From Endomychus coccineus (taxonomy: Eukaryota > Arthropoda > Insecta > Coleoptera > Endomychidae): a stretch of 64,000 bases of DNA. The notes under the pieces were generated by a model. It was not told the DNA's origin. It saw only the letters and a list, made by a program, of their open reading frames with translations, and did no database searches. The position numbers and the translations under genes are program-made. Shown here piece by piece: positions 11,401 through 20,569 of the stretch. The stretch lies in contig OY294067.1 of NCBI GenBank assembly GCA_958510875.1, positions 258,851,736 to 258,915,735 on the forward strand, read 5' to 3'. The first letter of the stretch is position 1. Each line of letters starts with the position of its first letter.

Positions 11401-12165
11401 ATCTGCTGTGGGAAAATTGCTTCAGAAGTTGCTGATTTACTTGTGATGTACAATCGTGGAAACTGTATTAGAATTGTAGCAGGAATCCATACGAAGTAGG
11501 GAGTACTAATCCATAATCGAGCAAATATAACATCTTACCCAGCAGTCAACAGGTCAGGCCAGCCACCCAACTTTTGGTTTATGTAACATTTGAAATAATC
11601 GTTTGAGTACTTGTATATGTGTAAATTTAACTGTTCACTTTGATTTAAGCAATTTAACTTCATCCATATTTCAATTCATTCACTTCATAACTCATTAATA
11701 TTAAGTTCTGTTATAAATTGTATCAACAATATTATTTTAATAACCAGTGAATTCCAATCATTCTGGGTACAGGTCTTTTAATTTTTGTATACTTTCCGGA
11801 TGATTTAACCTGAGGACTTTGAGTGTTTGAATCCCCTAGTTACATACATAATTTATTGGTTGGTTGAAAATACTCTGGTGCCCAAATTTTAACATCTGAA
11901 ATATAACCCACGACCGTCTTCACTGTAGCTGTCGGCAACCAAGCGATAAAGTAGAACTTACAGTTTATCAACAAGTAATAGTAATTTGTACCCTTACACT
12001 TGTCAACTGTTTGAGTGAGTATATAAATGTCGCTAATGATGATTACGACATGCAAAAACTTTCCTGCAATACCTGGAGATACCCGTAGACCGAATATCTA
12101 CGTCAACTTCTAGGAATTCGTTAGTTTTTGTTCATAATATGTAACAAATTCTGGATCTCAGGGTT
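8460..12165. other. Long stretch without recognised genes
   Basis: Scattered open frames of 60-75 codons only (for example 8954-9178, 10592-10774, 10857-11042, 11840-12055). None shows a family motif, splice-consistent neighbours or a repeat partner in the window. It may hold host introns or old unrecognisable repeats. Confidence 0.4.
9430..9535. repeat. Two-copy tandem repeat, unit about 51 bp
   Basis: Two adjacent blocks each read CAATCA(T/C)TT(C/T)AAGGTGCGATCAA, then CTGTCGCATCT. Each block contains a small inverted repeat (TGCGA...TCGCA). Confidence 0.6.
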
Positions 12166-12214
12166 TTTCGAAGTCCCCGATCACGATTAGGCGAAATTTG
12201 CTGCAATACACCAC

Positions 12215-12868
12215 TGTACCGAAGAACTATTAAGGCTAGAGTTCCAGGGAAAAATCATCACCATATACTCTGACAGCCAAGGGACTATGAAAGCATTCAG
12301 TTCCTTCCAGGTCGATTCTAAACTTTTTTGGGACTGCTTAGAAACCCTACAAGAGTTGGGCATTCAAAACAACGAAGAGGCTGATTCAGTGGCCCGAAAG
12401 ATTGGTCCAGAACCCTTCTGTGGTATAGAGGAAGCTGCTGCGCAAATCATATAACATTACTTGGTTGAAAAATCAATCTCGAGAATGGTGGAACAAGGCG
12501 CCGAGAATGAGACAGGTCAAAGAGTTCATCAAAGAACCATCGCCAAAATTCGTGGAGTACCTATTGAGCCAAAATAGAAGATCAACTAGAATCATGATTG
12601 AGCTCCTGACATTACTTGGTTGAAAAATCAATCTCGAGAATGGTGGAACAAGGCGCCGAGAATGAGACAGGTCAAAGAGTTTATCGAAGAACCATCGCCA
12701 AAATTCGTGGAGTACCTATTGAGCCAAAATAGAAGATCAACTAGAATCATGATTGAGCTCCTGACAAGGAATTGTAGACTCAACAGCATGAACAACATTG
12801 GACTGGCAGATACAACCTTATGCAGGTTCTTCCAAGAAGACGAGGAGACCTCAGTACACATATTGTGA
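12215..12868 (+). pseudogene. RNase H and C-terminal region of LINE C (dead)
   Basis: Around 12240-12330 the frame reads IITIYSDSQGTMKAFSSFQV, with the SDSQ Asp, then KLFWDCLETLQELG. The WVPGH part of RNase H is absent, and the frame jumps to IQNNEEADSVARKIGPE (a normally downstream N-E-E-A-D block), so about 15 residues were lost. Further on come WLKNQSREWWNKAPRMRQVK, IEEPSPKFVEYLL, NCRLNSMNNIGLADTTLCR, and DEETSVHIL ending at a stop. This is the usual C-terminal order of R1/LOA/I-type LINE proteins. The normal second Cys of the zinc motif is replaced: CRFF instead of CRxC. Confidence 0.7.
12454..12763 (+). repeat. 155-bp tandem duplication inside LINE C
   Basis: 12454-12608 and 12609-12763 are nearly identical. 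Two differences noted are GTTCATCAAAG versus GTTTATCGAAG. The junction falls at ACATTACTTGG. The near identity means the duplication is much younger than the frameshifts in the element. The duplication does not correspond to any domain boundary. Confidence 0.9.
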
Positions 12869-13099
12869 TACTAGGAAGGCCTAACAAGGCTATGGTTGTC
12901 AACGACAGGAAAGGAAAAACCACAACCCTCCCATTATATGGAGGACCTGCAGTCTAGCCTATGGAGTCTGGTAATGAAAACGGGTCTAGATAGGGAACTC
13001 TAACATAACAAAAAGGCATACACAATAGATCGGCAAAGGTCGCGGTATTGAGTCTTCTAATCCATGAGCCCCATATTAATCTTATCTAATCTAATGGTA

Positions 13100-14938
13100 T
13101 CTGTGAGCGGCGGGTAGTAGTGCCAGATATATTGTAATGCCGCAGAATAATGATTATGCATGAGCGATTCATTGGGGGGGGGGGGGATGAACATCCTAAA
13201 CCCGCCCTTATTACATACTGCTTTAATTCGCTGCTAATTAGGAGATGGACTATGTCAAAGCTTGTATTCATCATTCTATCACTGTATATAAGCCGAAGAA
13301 GCAAAAAGTTGACAATTATCACCGATTTAGAGAAGGTAGAGTGATTAACGCCATCAATGACCTTCTTCGAATGTAGATTTAGTTGGTATAAAATATCAAC
13401 TCTGTATAGATAAGACAATAAACCTCTTTGAGTACGCCACACACATACATTGAAAAGGCAAAATAAATCTAAAGATTTCCTTTCTATTCTTTATACCTGT
13501 TAAACCCATCTGTAGTAGTCGGGTGATAAAATTTGGTTTTGCTCACTGCCCGTCAAACGCCGAAATTCCAAATAATGGAAGTAAAGCATTGAAGAAAGAG
13601 ATATCAGGTCATGAATCATGACGCGGCAAAACCTGTAAGCCTGCCTGCAATAAAAATCGAGTAATTGTTCCTTGTCTTGTCTGCCACTATTGAGATTATC
13701 GATGATATTGAGATCATAATATGATAGAAAAAACAGTTCTGCCCATCTCTAGACTGCACATCAATTGAATAACCCGAATCAGTGTAGAGCAGAAATATAA
13801 CCATAGGTTACTCACCTAACGTAACGCCTCTCATCCAATACGATATCTTAACAAGAGCATAACCACCCGAAAGTAACCAAGTGTCAAAGATGGATCTTCA
13901 AACTATGGATGTGATTCTATACCCCCTTTAATGTTTGGTTTCCTTTTTCAAGTTCTTTGATTAGATACCGTTTTCATGCTGATTTGTTGTCTATGTATAT
14001 GTTGGTGTGGTTCTGCTTTCTTTCTTCAAGCGCTGTTTGAGCAGCACTTCATTGCCAGTAGTGGCAAGGCAATGTAATATGTAATGCCTTTTCCCTACTC
14101 CCGCCTGTCTATGGTTGCTGGTTCCATAAGTGGACCAAATTGTACATTTACCTTTGATTGGTAGGACACATTGACTGTGAGCTGATTCCAACCCAATCTA
14201 TTTTGGACGGTATGTTCATATGAAAAGTACTTATTATCGAAGATGTATCCTGGTAATATCCTAACCGTTCTCACCAAATAAACGGGATATTATGTTGATT
14301 GGTAGTAAGGTGTGGCTACCCTTTGCCTTCCATATTACTGTTGACATGAGTCTTAGGAGAACGTTTGTTGTCTTTTTATGTACTGTCAGGTAGAATGAAT
14401 CCACCCTCATAAGAGCTTCAAGTGCAGCCGTTTGTCATGATAGACAGTCAACGATCATTTGTTTGCTCAGAACGAACCATCAAAAGGGAATGAGGAAGTA
14501 GAAGTAGATATAAAATGAAGGTTAATATTTATAGAACAAGAGTATCTTATTCATAAAGTTACATGAAGTAGAGATAATGGAACGAGAAAGCCCAGTTGTT
14601 CAGCGCCCCCCATCCCGAGGACTATGTCAGCAATGTATGTAATGTAAGTTAAATAGTGTACTTCAAGCTTTTCCAGTTTATCTTTCCTGACAATTTATAA
14701 GTCTAATTTATAATTGGATAAGGAATTTTATCATAATACCAGTTTAGTTATAACAATTCCCAAGAATTAAGAAATTAATATCATCTGTCAAGAGTCAAGT
14801 GGATGTGTGGTTGAAGAATGTAGATTTCTAGTCAGCAAACAATGGACGCAGAAATTCCGTGTTGCTAAATGATGTAAGTCGTGGGATGTGGTTTGAAACA
14901 AGCTTTCATTTCGATTTCACATATTTTCATAAACATAG

Positions 14939-14940
<2 letters not shown>
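13100..14940. other. No recognised gene
   Basis: Contains a run of 13 G at 13174-13186 and short open frames without motifs. The 118-codon frame on the minus strand at 13086-13442 runs antisense through the G-run and shows no recognisable domain. Confidence 0.4.

Positions 14941-15010
<70 letters not shown>
14941..15010. repeat. (AT)n microsatellite
   Basis: About 70 bp of nearly pure alternating AT, beginning about 95 bp before PLE B. Confidence 0.97.
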
Positions 15011-15012
<2 letters not shown>

Positions 15013-15138
15013 GTTGATCGAATTCTACTATTCTTTCATTTTTCTTAATAAATTATTTATCGTTTTGTTCCTTTTTAATACTTTAACGAAATAATAAATA
15101 AAACTACTTTGTTTTACTATCACTGATATTTAATATAG

Positions 15139-15181
15139 TCGTTACTATAGTTTCAACACTAAACGTGTCATCTTCAGACGA
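15139..15181 (-). ncRNA. Hammerhead-ribozyme-like motif, PLE B left arm
   Basis: On the minus strand, in order: stem I strand UCGU; core CUGAAGA (fits CUGANGA); one extra U; stem II GACAC/GUGUU around a GUUUA loop; core GAAA; the palindrome CUAUAG; UA; stem I partner ACGA. Stem III would be A-U, C-G, U-A with a 2-nt loop, or a dimer through the palindrome. All conserved core positions are present. No folding was computed. Confidence 0.7.
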
Positions 15182-15366
15182 AAAATGAATTTAACAAATA
15201 TTAAATCTACTATATATAGGTTAAAGAAGGATTTCAAACAAATTTTATGGCTATAGGAAATAGTTCTTGGAAAAACCAGAGAGGGGTAAGGTGATTAGGT
15301 AATTCCGTGTGGACATTAATGGTGCGGGTATATTCACTAACAGACTTTAAATACTAAAATCAGGTT

Positions 15367-15660
15367 ATTAATACATTGAAGAGATTACTGTAACATAAAT
15401 CTAGTTGATCTTTTAGGATCTTATTATCATACATCTTCATTCCTTTGAAAATTTCCATTGACTCTAATATATTTAGTTTTGAAGTTTTATCTTGACTATG
15501 TAAAATTTGGACCTTATTCAAATTAGGAAAGGTATGGCCTGTTTCTAAAATATGATTTGCAAATGAAGAATCGGTTTTATTATTTTTAAAGGAACGAAAA
15601 TGCTCTTTATATCTAACTGCTATGTTACGGCAAGATCTACCTATGTAAAAACTATCACAC
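15367..15660 (-). pseudogene. GIY-YIG endonuclease C-terminal fragment (PLE B)
   Basis: The minus-strand frame runs without a stop from the centre of the palindrome: CDSFYIGRSCRNIAVRYKEH (the Y-I-G and the Arg of GIY-YIG), then FANHILETGHTFPNL, VQILHSQDKTSKLNILESME and a C-terminus near SNLFNVLIT with a stop. In Penelope-like proteins this domain follows the reverse transcriptase and nicks the target. The plus-strand partner (15662-15847) repeats only the part from GHTIPNLNN onward. It is 5'-truncated at the palindrome centre, so no functional enzyme is encoded. Confidence 0.8.
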
Positions 15661-16025
15661 TGTGACAGGCCATACCATTCCTAATCTGAATAATGTCCAA
15701 ATTATACATAGTCAAGATAAAACTTCAAAACTAAATATATTAGAGTCAATGGAAATTTTCAAAGGAATGAAGATGTATGATAATAAGATCCTAAACGATC
15801 AACTAGATTTATATTACAGTAATCTCTTCAATGTATTAATAACCTGATTTTAGTATTTAAAGTCTGTTAGTAAATATACCCGCACCACTAATGTCCTCAC
15901 GGAATTACCTTATCACCTTACCCCTCTCTGGTTTTTCCTAGAACTATTTCCTATAACCATAAAATTTATTTGAAATCCTTCTTTAACCTATATATAGTAG
16001 ATTTAATATTTGTTAAATTCATTTT

Positions 16026-16068
16026 TCGTCTGAAGATGACACGTTTAGTGTTGAAACTATAGTAACGC
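16026..16068 (+). ncRNA. Hammerhead-ribozyme-like motif, PLE B right arm
   Basis: Same motif as in the left arm but on the plus strand. The core CTGAAGA...GAAA and the CTATAG palindrome are unchanged. The last base of the 3' stem I strand differs (ACGC instead of ACGA), which costs one pair. Confidence 0.65.
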
Positions 16069-16100
16069 CTATATTAAAAATCAGTGATAGTAAAACAAAT

Positions 16101-16710
16101 TTTATTATTTCGTTAAAATGATAAACTATCACAAAGTAACGGCTTCCACAATTGGACTTTTTAATACTGTTTAGTTACTAATAAAACAAACATAGTCTTC
16201 TTCATTGATGTGCTAGATGGAAGTGAAATGATTTTTGTTAACTAATTCTAAATAATAAATGACAGCAGGAGGCAGCGTCTGGCTTTAGTCTAGTCTAGTC
16301 AAATAATTCAGAGGACGGTTGAAACTCAAGGTTACTTCGTCGAAGGGGTAGTAGAGTAGACCAAACTGTTACTCATTTTCATTCTCGTCATGAACACATG
16401 AACACGACTTCAAGTTTTGAGAAGTTCTCTGTTACATTGACTGCAAATTCTTAAGTCACTTATTCCAAAATGAGCCACAGGAAATTATTTTCAGATTGAA
16501 CACTTCAATTCATATAATTATTTGCAGTGTTAATATTATGAGTTGAATTGAACACAGTTTTCATAGGACAGTAATATTGTGAAAATTTATTTCACCACAA
16601 GTAAAGGTCTCAGGATTAGTTATCCACGCGGTACAACTTAGATGTTGTTGAATGTACAGACTGTTCTATTGAAAATTATATATCTTACGATTCGGTTTAT
16701 CCATTAAAAA
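16101..16710. other. No recognised feature
   Basis: About 600 bp between PLE B and the long-TIR transposon. No motif or repeat partner seen. Confidence 0.4.
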
Positions 16711-16944
16711 TACAAGGTGTTCCATCTCAGACGAGCCACCCCGTATATTTCTTATCCTATAGTGAGTGGGAAAATCTCCCGAAACAAGTCGAATGATTTT
16801 GTTCGGGAACATCTTTTGACGTATATTTGAGGCTTGAACGAGCAACCCCCTAATAGGGGGCGCTTCAACCCCTCAAAATTGAATAAGGGAGAGGGGTTGA
16901 ATGATACGTCATTTGAAAGGTCTTGGAAGCCTCTTTACAACGGT

Positions 16945-17090
16945 CTTGGATAATAGACTTCCGCGGACAGCTAATCTTGAAAAATCTTGTCTTCCGGATG
17001 GATTCCGCGTCACAATAGCTCGACTTGATGCCGACGTTTCGCCAACCATTACAGGTGGCATCTTCAGGGCAGGCTTGAGGCTTGAACTGA
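16945..17090 (-). mobile_element. 146-bp hammerhead-bearing insertion in the left TIR
   Basis: The right TIR lacks this segment exactly. It is bounded by a 6-bp duplication AACGGT (16939-16944 and 17091-17096). On the minus strand it holds a hammerhead-like motif and no coding sequence. It resembles the terminal part of a Penelope-like element or a short non-autonomous relative. It arrived after the host transposon was formed, since the other arm is clean. Confidence 0.75.
17029..17071 (-). ncRNA. Hammerhead-ribozyme-like motif in the 146-bp insertion
   Basis: Minus strand order: stem I UGCC; core CUGAAGA; extra U; stem II GCCA...UGGC with an about 11-nt loop; GAAA; CGUC; stem I partner GGCA. 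The last triplet before stem I is GUC, the classical cleavage triplet. Stem III is reduced to the self-complementary ACGU, so pairing would need two molecules. All core positions are present. Confidence 0.7.
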
Positions 17091-17528
17091 AACGGTGTAT
17101 GAAAAACGTAAATTTGATGAACCGTTTTTGCCAAAAATTAATTTTGTTGCTCGAATGCGCCACCTTGAATATTTTGGTTATTTGTACAATGTACTAGCTC
17201 ATTTTTATTAAGCCTTTTTTACAAACTTGAACAATCTTCAAAAAATCACATTCGTAAGAAAATTGAATTGTGTTGTCATGCTTACAATGAAAAAAATTAA
17301 ATCTGCGTGTTTAAATCAAATGTTCAATTTGTCCTCCATTGACTTCCATACAATAATACATTCTCTCAAACTAATGAATAAAACAACAGCAAAACATTTC
17401 CTTATGGTGCCTTAATTTTTTGTTCTTAGAAGGTGTTTATCTGGTTTTAACGTTTCTTCGATCATTTCATGATTTTAATCAATCTGTTGAGTTACTACTT
17501 TGCTGATTTGTTTAAAATTTCAAAAAAT

Positions 17529-18594
17529 ATGGTGTACACATTGCAAGAACGTGTTGAGCTGGTTAGCCTTTATTACCAAAATCAAAATTATGCCCGAGCG
17601 GCTGCAAGGATATTTAACGAAAACCATCCTGAAAGTAGCGTTCGCCATAAGTACGTAATGGAATTGATTTCAAAATTTGTGGAGACGGGTTCAGTAATGG
17701 ATAAAAAAAGGGCACCCATTGGAATTCTTAATGAGGAAGGAGCAGCTGTGGCGGTATTGGGACATGTCCAATTTATGTCAAACACGCAATCTGTACGACA
17801 ACTTTCTGCAGCTTCCGGTATTAGCCAATCTAACGTTTTCAGAATTTTACATAAGCATCCATCCGTACAAAATTAAATGAATTCAGGAATTAAATGATGA
17901 TGATTGGGATCGAAGGCAAGAAATTTGCGAAATTATGGTCGAGCGTATCAACAATAACCCAAATTTCTTGTACAACGTTTGCTTTTCTGACGAATGTACT
18001 TTTTCACTTAATGGAGAGGTTAACCGGCATAACTGTAGAATTTGGAGCGATACAAATCCTCATGTATTTCGAGAAGCTCACACTCAACATCGGGAAAAGC
18101 TAAACGTTTGGGTAGGAATTTTGGGAGACCACCTAATTGGACCTCTGTTTATTCCTGGTAATTTAAATGGCGAAATTTATCTTGAAATGTTGGAAAATGC
18201 GATTGATCCGTTAATAACTGAACAATTAGAAAACGATCCTCTACTACTTGAACAACAATTGCATTTCCAACAAGACGGAGCTCCTCCTCACTACGCCGCA
18301 CCAGTTCGCCAATACTTCAATTTGCAATACCCCGGTCGTTGGATTGGAAGAAGAGGTCCTATGGAGTGGCCTGCCCGATCTCCTGACCTGAATCCTCTGG
18401 ACTTTTTCTTGTGGGGACATCTTAAGTCCAAAATTTTTGTGACTCAGCCTGAAAATTTGGACGAACTACGTCAACGAATTGTGTTGTGTCGTCAAATAAC
18501 TCCAATTATGCTGAACCATGTTAGAGACGTTTTTCAGTCAAGATTGTATTATTGTATGGAAGTCAATGGCGGACAATTTGATCATTTGATTTAA
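17529..18594 (+). pseudogene. Transposase with DUF4817-type HTH and DD41D-spaced catalytic domain; one frameshift
   Basis: The N-terminal half (17529-17876) starts MVYTLQERVELVSLYYQNQN and continues through a helix-turn-helix region to SASGISQSNVFRILHKHP, typical of the DUF4817/Tc3-like N-terminus. A frameshift near 17860-17880 follows, then NDDDWDRRQEIC leads into the catalytic half, open from about 17880 to the stop at 18592-18594. Catalytic residues are visible as SDECTF (first Asp), FQQDGAPPHY (second) and RSPDLNPLDFFLWG (third). Counting gives 41 residues between the second and third Asp, so the third acid is Asp with DD41D spacing. An ATG at 17469 could add 20 residues, but the one at 17529 fits the family start. 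The enzyme would cut at the TIRs and insert at TA. Apart from the frameshift it is intact. Confidence 0.88.
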
Positions 18595-19059
18595 ACACGC
18601 AGATTTAATTTTTTTCATTGTAAGCATGACAACACAATTCAATTATTTTACGAATGTGATTTTTTGAAGATTGCTTAAGTTTGTAAAAAAGGCTTAATAA
18701 AAATGAGCTTGTACATTGTACAAATAACCAAAATATTCAAGGTGGCGCATTCGAGCAACAAAATTAATTTTTGGCAAAAACGGTTCATCAAATTTACGAT
18801 TTTCATATACCGTTGTAAAGAGGCTTCCAAGACCTTTCAAATGACGTATCACTGAATACCTCTCCCCTATTCAATTTTTAGGGGTTGAAGCGCCCCCTAT
18901 TAGGGGGTTGCTCGTTCAAGCCCCAAATATACGTCAAAAGATGTCCCCCAAACAAGATCATTCGACGTGTTTCGGGAGATTTTTCCACTCACTATGGGAT
19001 AAGAAATGTACGGGGTGGCTCGTCTGAGATGGAACATCCTGTATAGACCTCCTGTAGCT

Positions 19060-19868
19060 GACACATATGTGTATTATTTTCGTCTTCACGTACGTTTCGG
19101 TCTCACGACCATGATCAGAAGAAGTATCAATGTCTAAAACGGGATTTTCTAAAACTAATTGTATTATCACAAAGCGTCCTTATCGAACCAATTTCAATCA
19201 AAAATGCTCACGTTGCCAAAACAAACAGAAACACGTGTAATCGAAATTGTAACACACCAATGTTTCAAGTATATGAATATATATCAAGAATCCACAGCTT
19301 AGAAATTTTTTTATAAATTACGAAGTTATGTCAAGCAGTGTTTACATACGACTGAAACCAAAAAATATAACCGCTCAAGTATCCACTTCCGAACCAGATG
19401 TTGAAGATTTATGAGGTTATGAAAAAGTTTATCAGATATTATAAGAAATATTTATATTTGAGCATTCTACCTAAAATGTACTTTTAACATTATAAAGACG
19501 CATGTAGGAATATGCAAGGGTTTTAATTAATTAAATTAGTATAAATCTGACTCGATGATTGAATGTCTGTTCTATGATTTGCAGACTTGGATTTACATTT
19601 TATGTGAATCATCTCCAGAATAGATCTTTTATAATAATTGGTTTTAGTTAAAATATTAACCTTTTTGTAATCGAATTGATGGTTATAATCAACACAGTAA
19701 GGGCGGTCGAATTTTCTAATTTCATGATTCTCGTACTATATCTATGGGCATACATTCTTTTTAGTAAATATTGTTCATAGATTCCCGTATAAATCCCATC
19801 GCAATCTGTGTGATTTGTTTATCTTTAGTAATGAAGGTTTTAGATTTGGAAAATATTTCCCAACACAG
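19060..19868 (-). mobile_element. PLE A, old degenerate copy (GIY-YIG end plus 3' terminal repeat)
   Basis: The minus-strand sequence is collinear with the 3' part of the PLE A copies at 31.9-34.0 kb and 58.8-61.7 kb. Remnants of NCVGKYFS, the GIY-YIG region and the downstream UTR are recognisable but riddled with stops and indels. It is the most diverged PLE A copy in the window and starts 20 bp after the long-TIR transposon. Confidence 0.8.
19081..19123 (-). ncRNA. Degenerate hammerhead-like motif (PLE A old copy)
   Basis: It retains stem II GGTC-GTGA-GACC, GAAA and CGTACG, but the core reads CTGATCA instead of CTGATGA and the base before stem I is G. It is predicted inactive. Confidence 0.5.
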
Positions 19869-19869
19869 T

Positions 19870-19965
19870 TATTTTCATGAGACCAAAACGTACGTATATA
19901 TGAAAATAATAAGCATATCTGTTAGTGTGACCTATTTCCCGAGAATTTATATATAATTCATACCT
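19870..19965 (+). mobile_element. PLE A terminal-repeat fragment, plus orientation
   Basis: It matches 33888-33970 (GAGACC, AAACGTACGTA, GTGACCTATTTCCCGAGAA, TTTATATATAATT). Placed directly after the minus-strand copy, it makes another inverted PLE A pair. It contains only the 3' half of the hammerhead motif. Confidence 0.7.
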
Positions 19966-20240
19966 GTGTCAACAATCATTATCAACCCCTTGTAGCAGCT
20001 AGTGAATCAGTTCATAGCCATTTTACCCTTCACTTTCAATGCAGCACTTCCTGATATTTTAAAATTAAGTATTAAAAGGTGTACAGGAAAAATCTCTATA
20101 TTAATATTAACATGGTAAATTCACCTAGATTTTATAAAATACTAGGCACAGGAACGAAATGAGTATTCAACCGCCAATTGCAATACTTTTCGTAATGCCT
20201 GTTGGCCTCAATTAAGTTATAAATTTTCACCTGGTCCCCC

Positions 20241-20561
20241 TTTTTTTTGTTGGGAGGTGGTTGAAACCCTTTATTGGCACCTTATGGTCCTGCTACATCC
20301 CATGAAGTAGTGTGGGAGTCCCTGTGTCCCGAACTTAATCACCTCAGATATACCCACTAAACACTCCACCTCGTGTGGTAGGCTCGATCCTGCAACCAGG
20401 GCAGTCATGATGACACTTGGGCTTGACAGTCCATTGTATCTTGCCGCACCACTTTCTCGGGCCATCGGAAAAATTCTGCAGTTGCGGGATTCGAACCCGC
20501 GACCAGCAGCGATAGTGATTAGAACATCTATTCTTCTACCACTGAGCTACCTGGTGCCCCT
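20241..20561 (-). mobile_element. SINE A, tRNA-derived, copy 1 (321 bp)
   Basis: On the minus strand the head reads GGGGCACCAGGTAGCTCAGTGG, a Pol III A box embedded in a tRNA-like start. A B box, GGTTCGAATCC, lies at 20488-20498 (as its complement). About 220 bp of tRNA-unrelated body follows and ends ATAAAGGGTTTCAACCACC, then TCCC, A-A-C and eight A. A second copy occurs at 46877-48491. The tail resembles the 3' end of LINE A. The 64-codon minus-strand open frame inside is incidental. Confidence 0.88.
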
Positions 20562-20569
20562 TCCTGAAA

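Larger units (their letters stand above)
12170..13095 (+). mobile_element. LINE C, 3' fragment of an RNase-H-bearing non-LTR retrotransposon
   Basis: RNase H remnants are followed by the polyprotein C-terminus and a 3' UTR that ends in TAATCTTATCTAATCTAATG, a short tandem tail. The sequence is clearly different from LINE A and LINE D. It is 5'-truncated and carries a 155-bp tandem duplication within the coding region. Confidence 0.75.
15105..16100. mobile_element. PLE B: Penelope-like retroelement ends in inverted (palindromic) arrangement
   Basis: The left arm (15105-15545) and right arm (15667-16100) are near-perfect inverted copies of the 3' part of one Penelope-like element. Each carries the GIY-YIG C-terminus, a UTR and a hammerhead-like motif. 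The left, minus-strand copy extends further toward the 5' side (to 15660) than the right. No reverse-transcriptase region is present. Head-to-head or tail-inverted copies with partial terminal repeats are typical of Penelope-like elements. No clear target duplication was found. Confidence 0.8.
16713..19041 (+). mobile_element. IS630/Tc1/mariner-superfamily transposon with ~0.5-kb TIRs (2329 bp)
   Basis: The ends are CAAGGTGTTCCATCTCAG and, inverted, CAGGATGTTCCATCTCAG, flanked by TA at 16711-16712 and 19042-19043. The inverted arms continue inward for about 500 bp of shared sequence (right arm about 18547-19041, left arm 16713-17360). The left arm is longer only because of a 146-bp insertion. 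The right arm includes the last codons and stop of the transposase, and the left arm carries their mirror image. The TIRs are far longer than in classical mariners. Confidence 0.92.

Noticed and set aside
16909..17197. 98-codon (plus) and 84-89-codon (minus) genes overlapping at 16.9-17.2 kb
   Set aside because: They are read through the TIR and the 146-bp hammerhead insertion, both of which are non-coding.
19081..19123. Active hammerhead in the old PLE A copy
   Set aside because: The core G8 is changed and the position before stem I is G, both expected to abolish cleavage. Kept only as a degenerate motif.
20486..20561. tRNA gene on the minus strand
   Set aside because: The A and B boxes are good, but the spacing and anticodon arm do not give a clean cloverleaf. 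The sequence continues into a repeated body with a poly-A tail and has a second copy, so it is a SINE.
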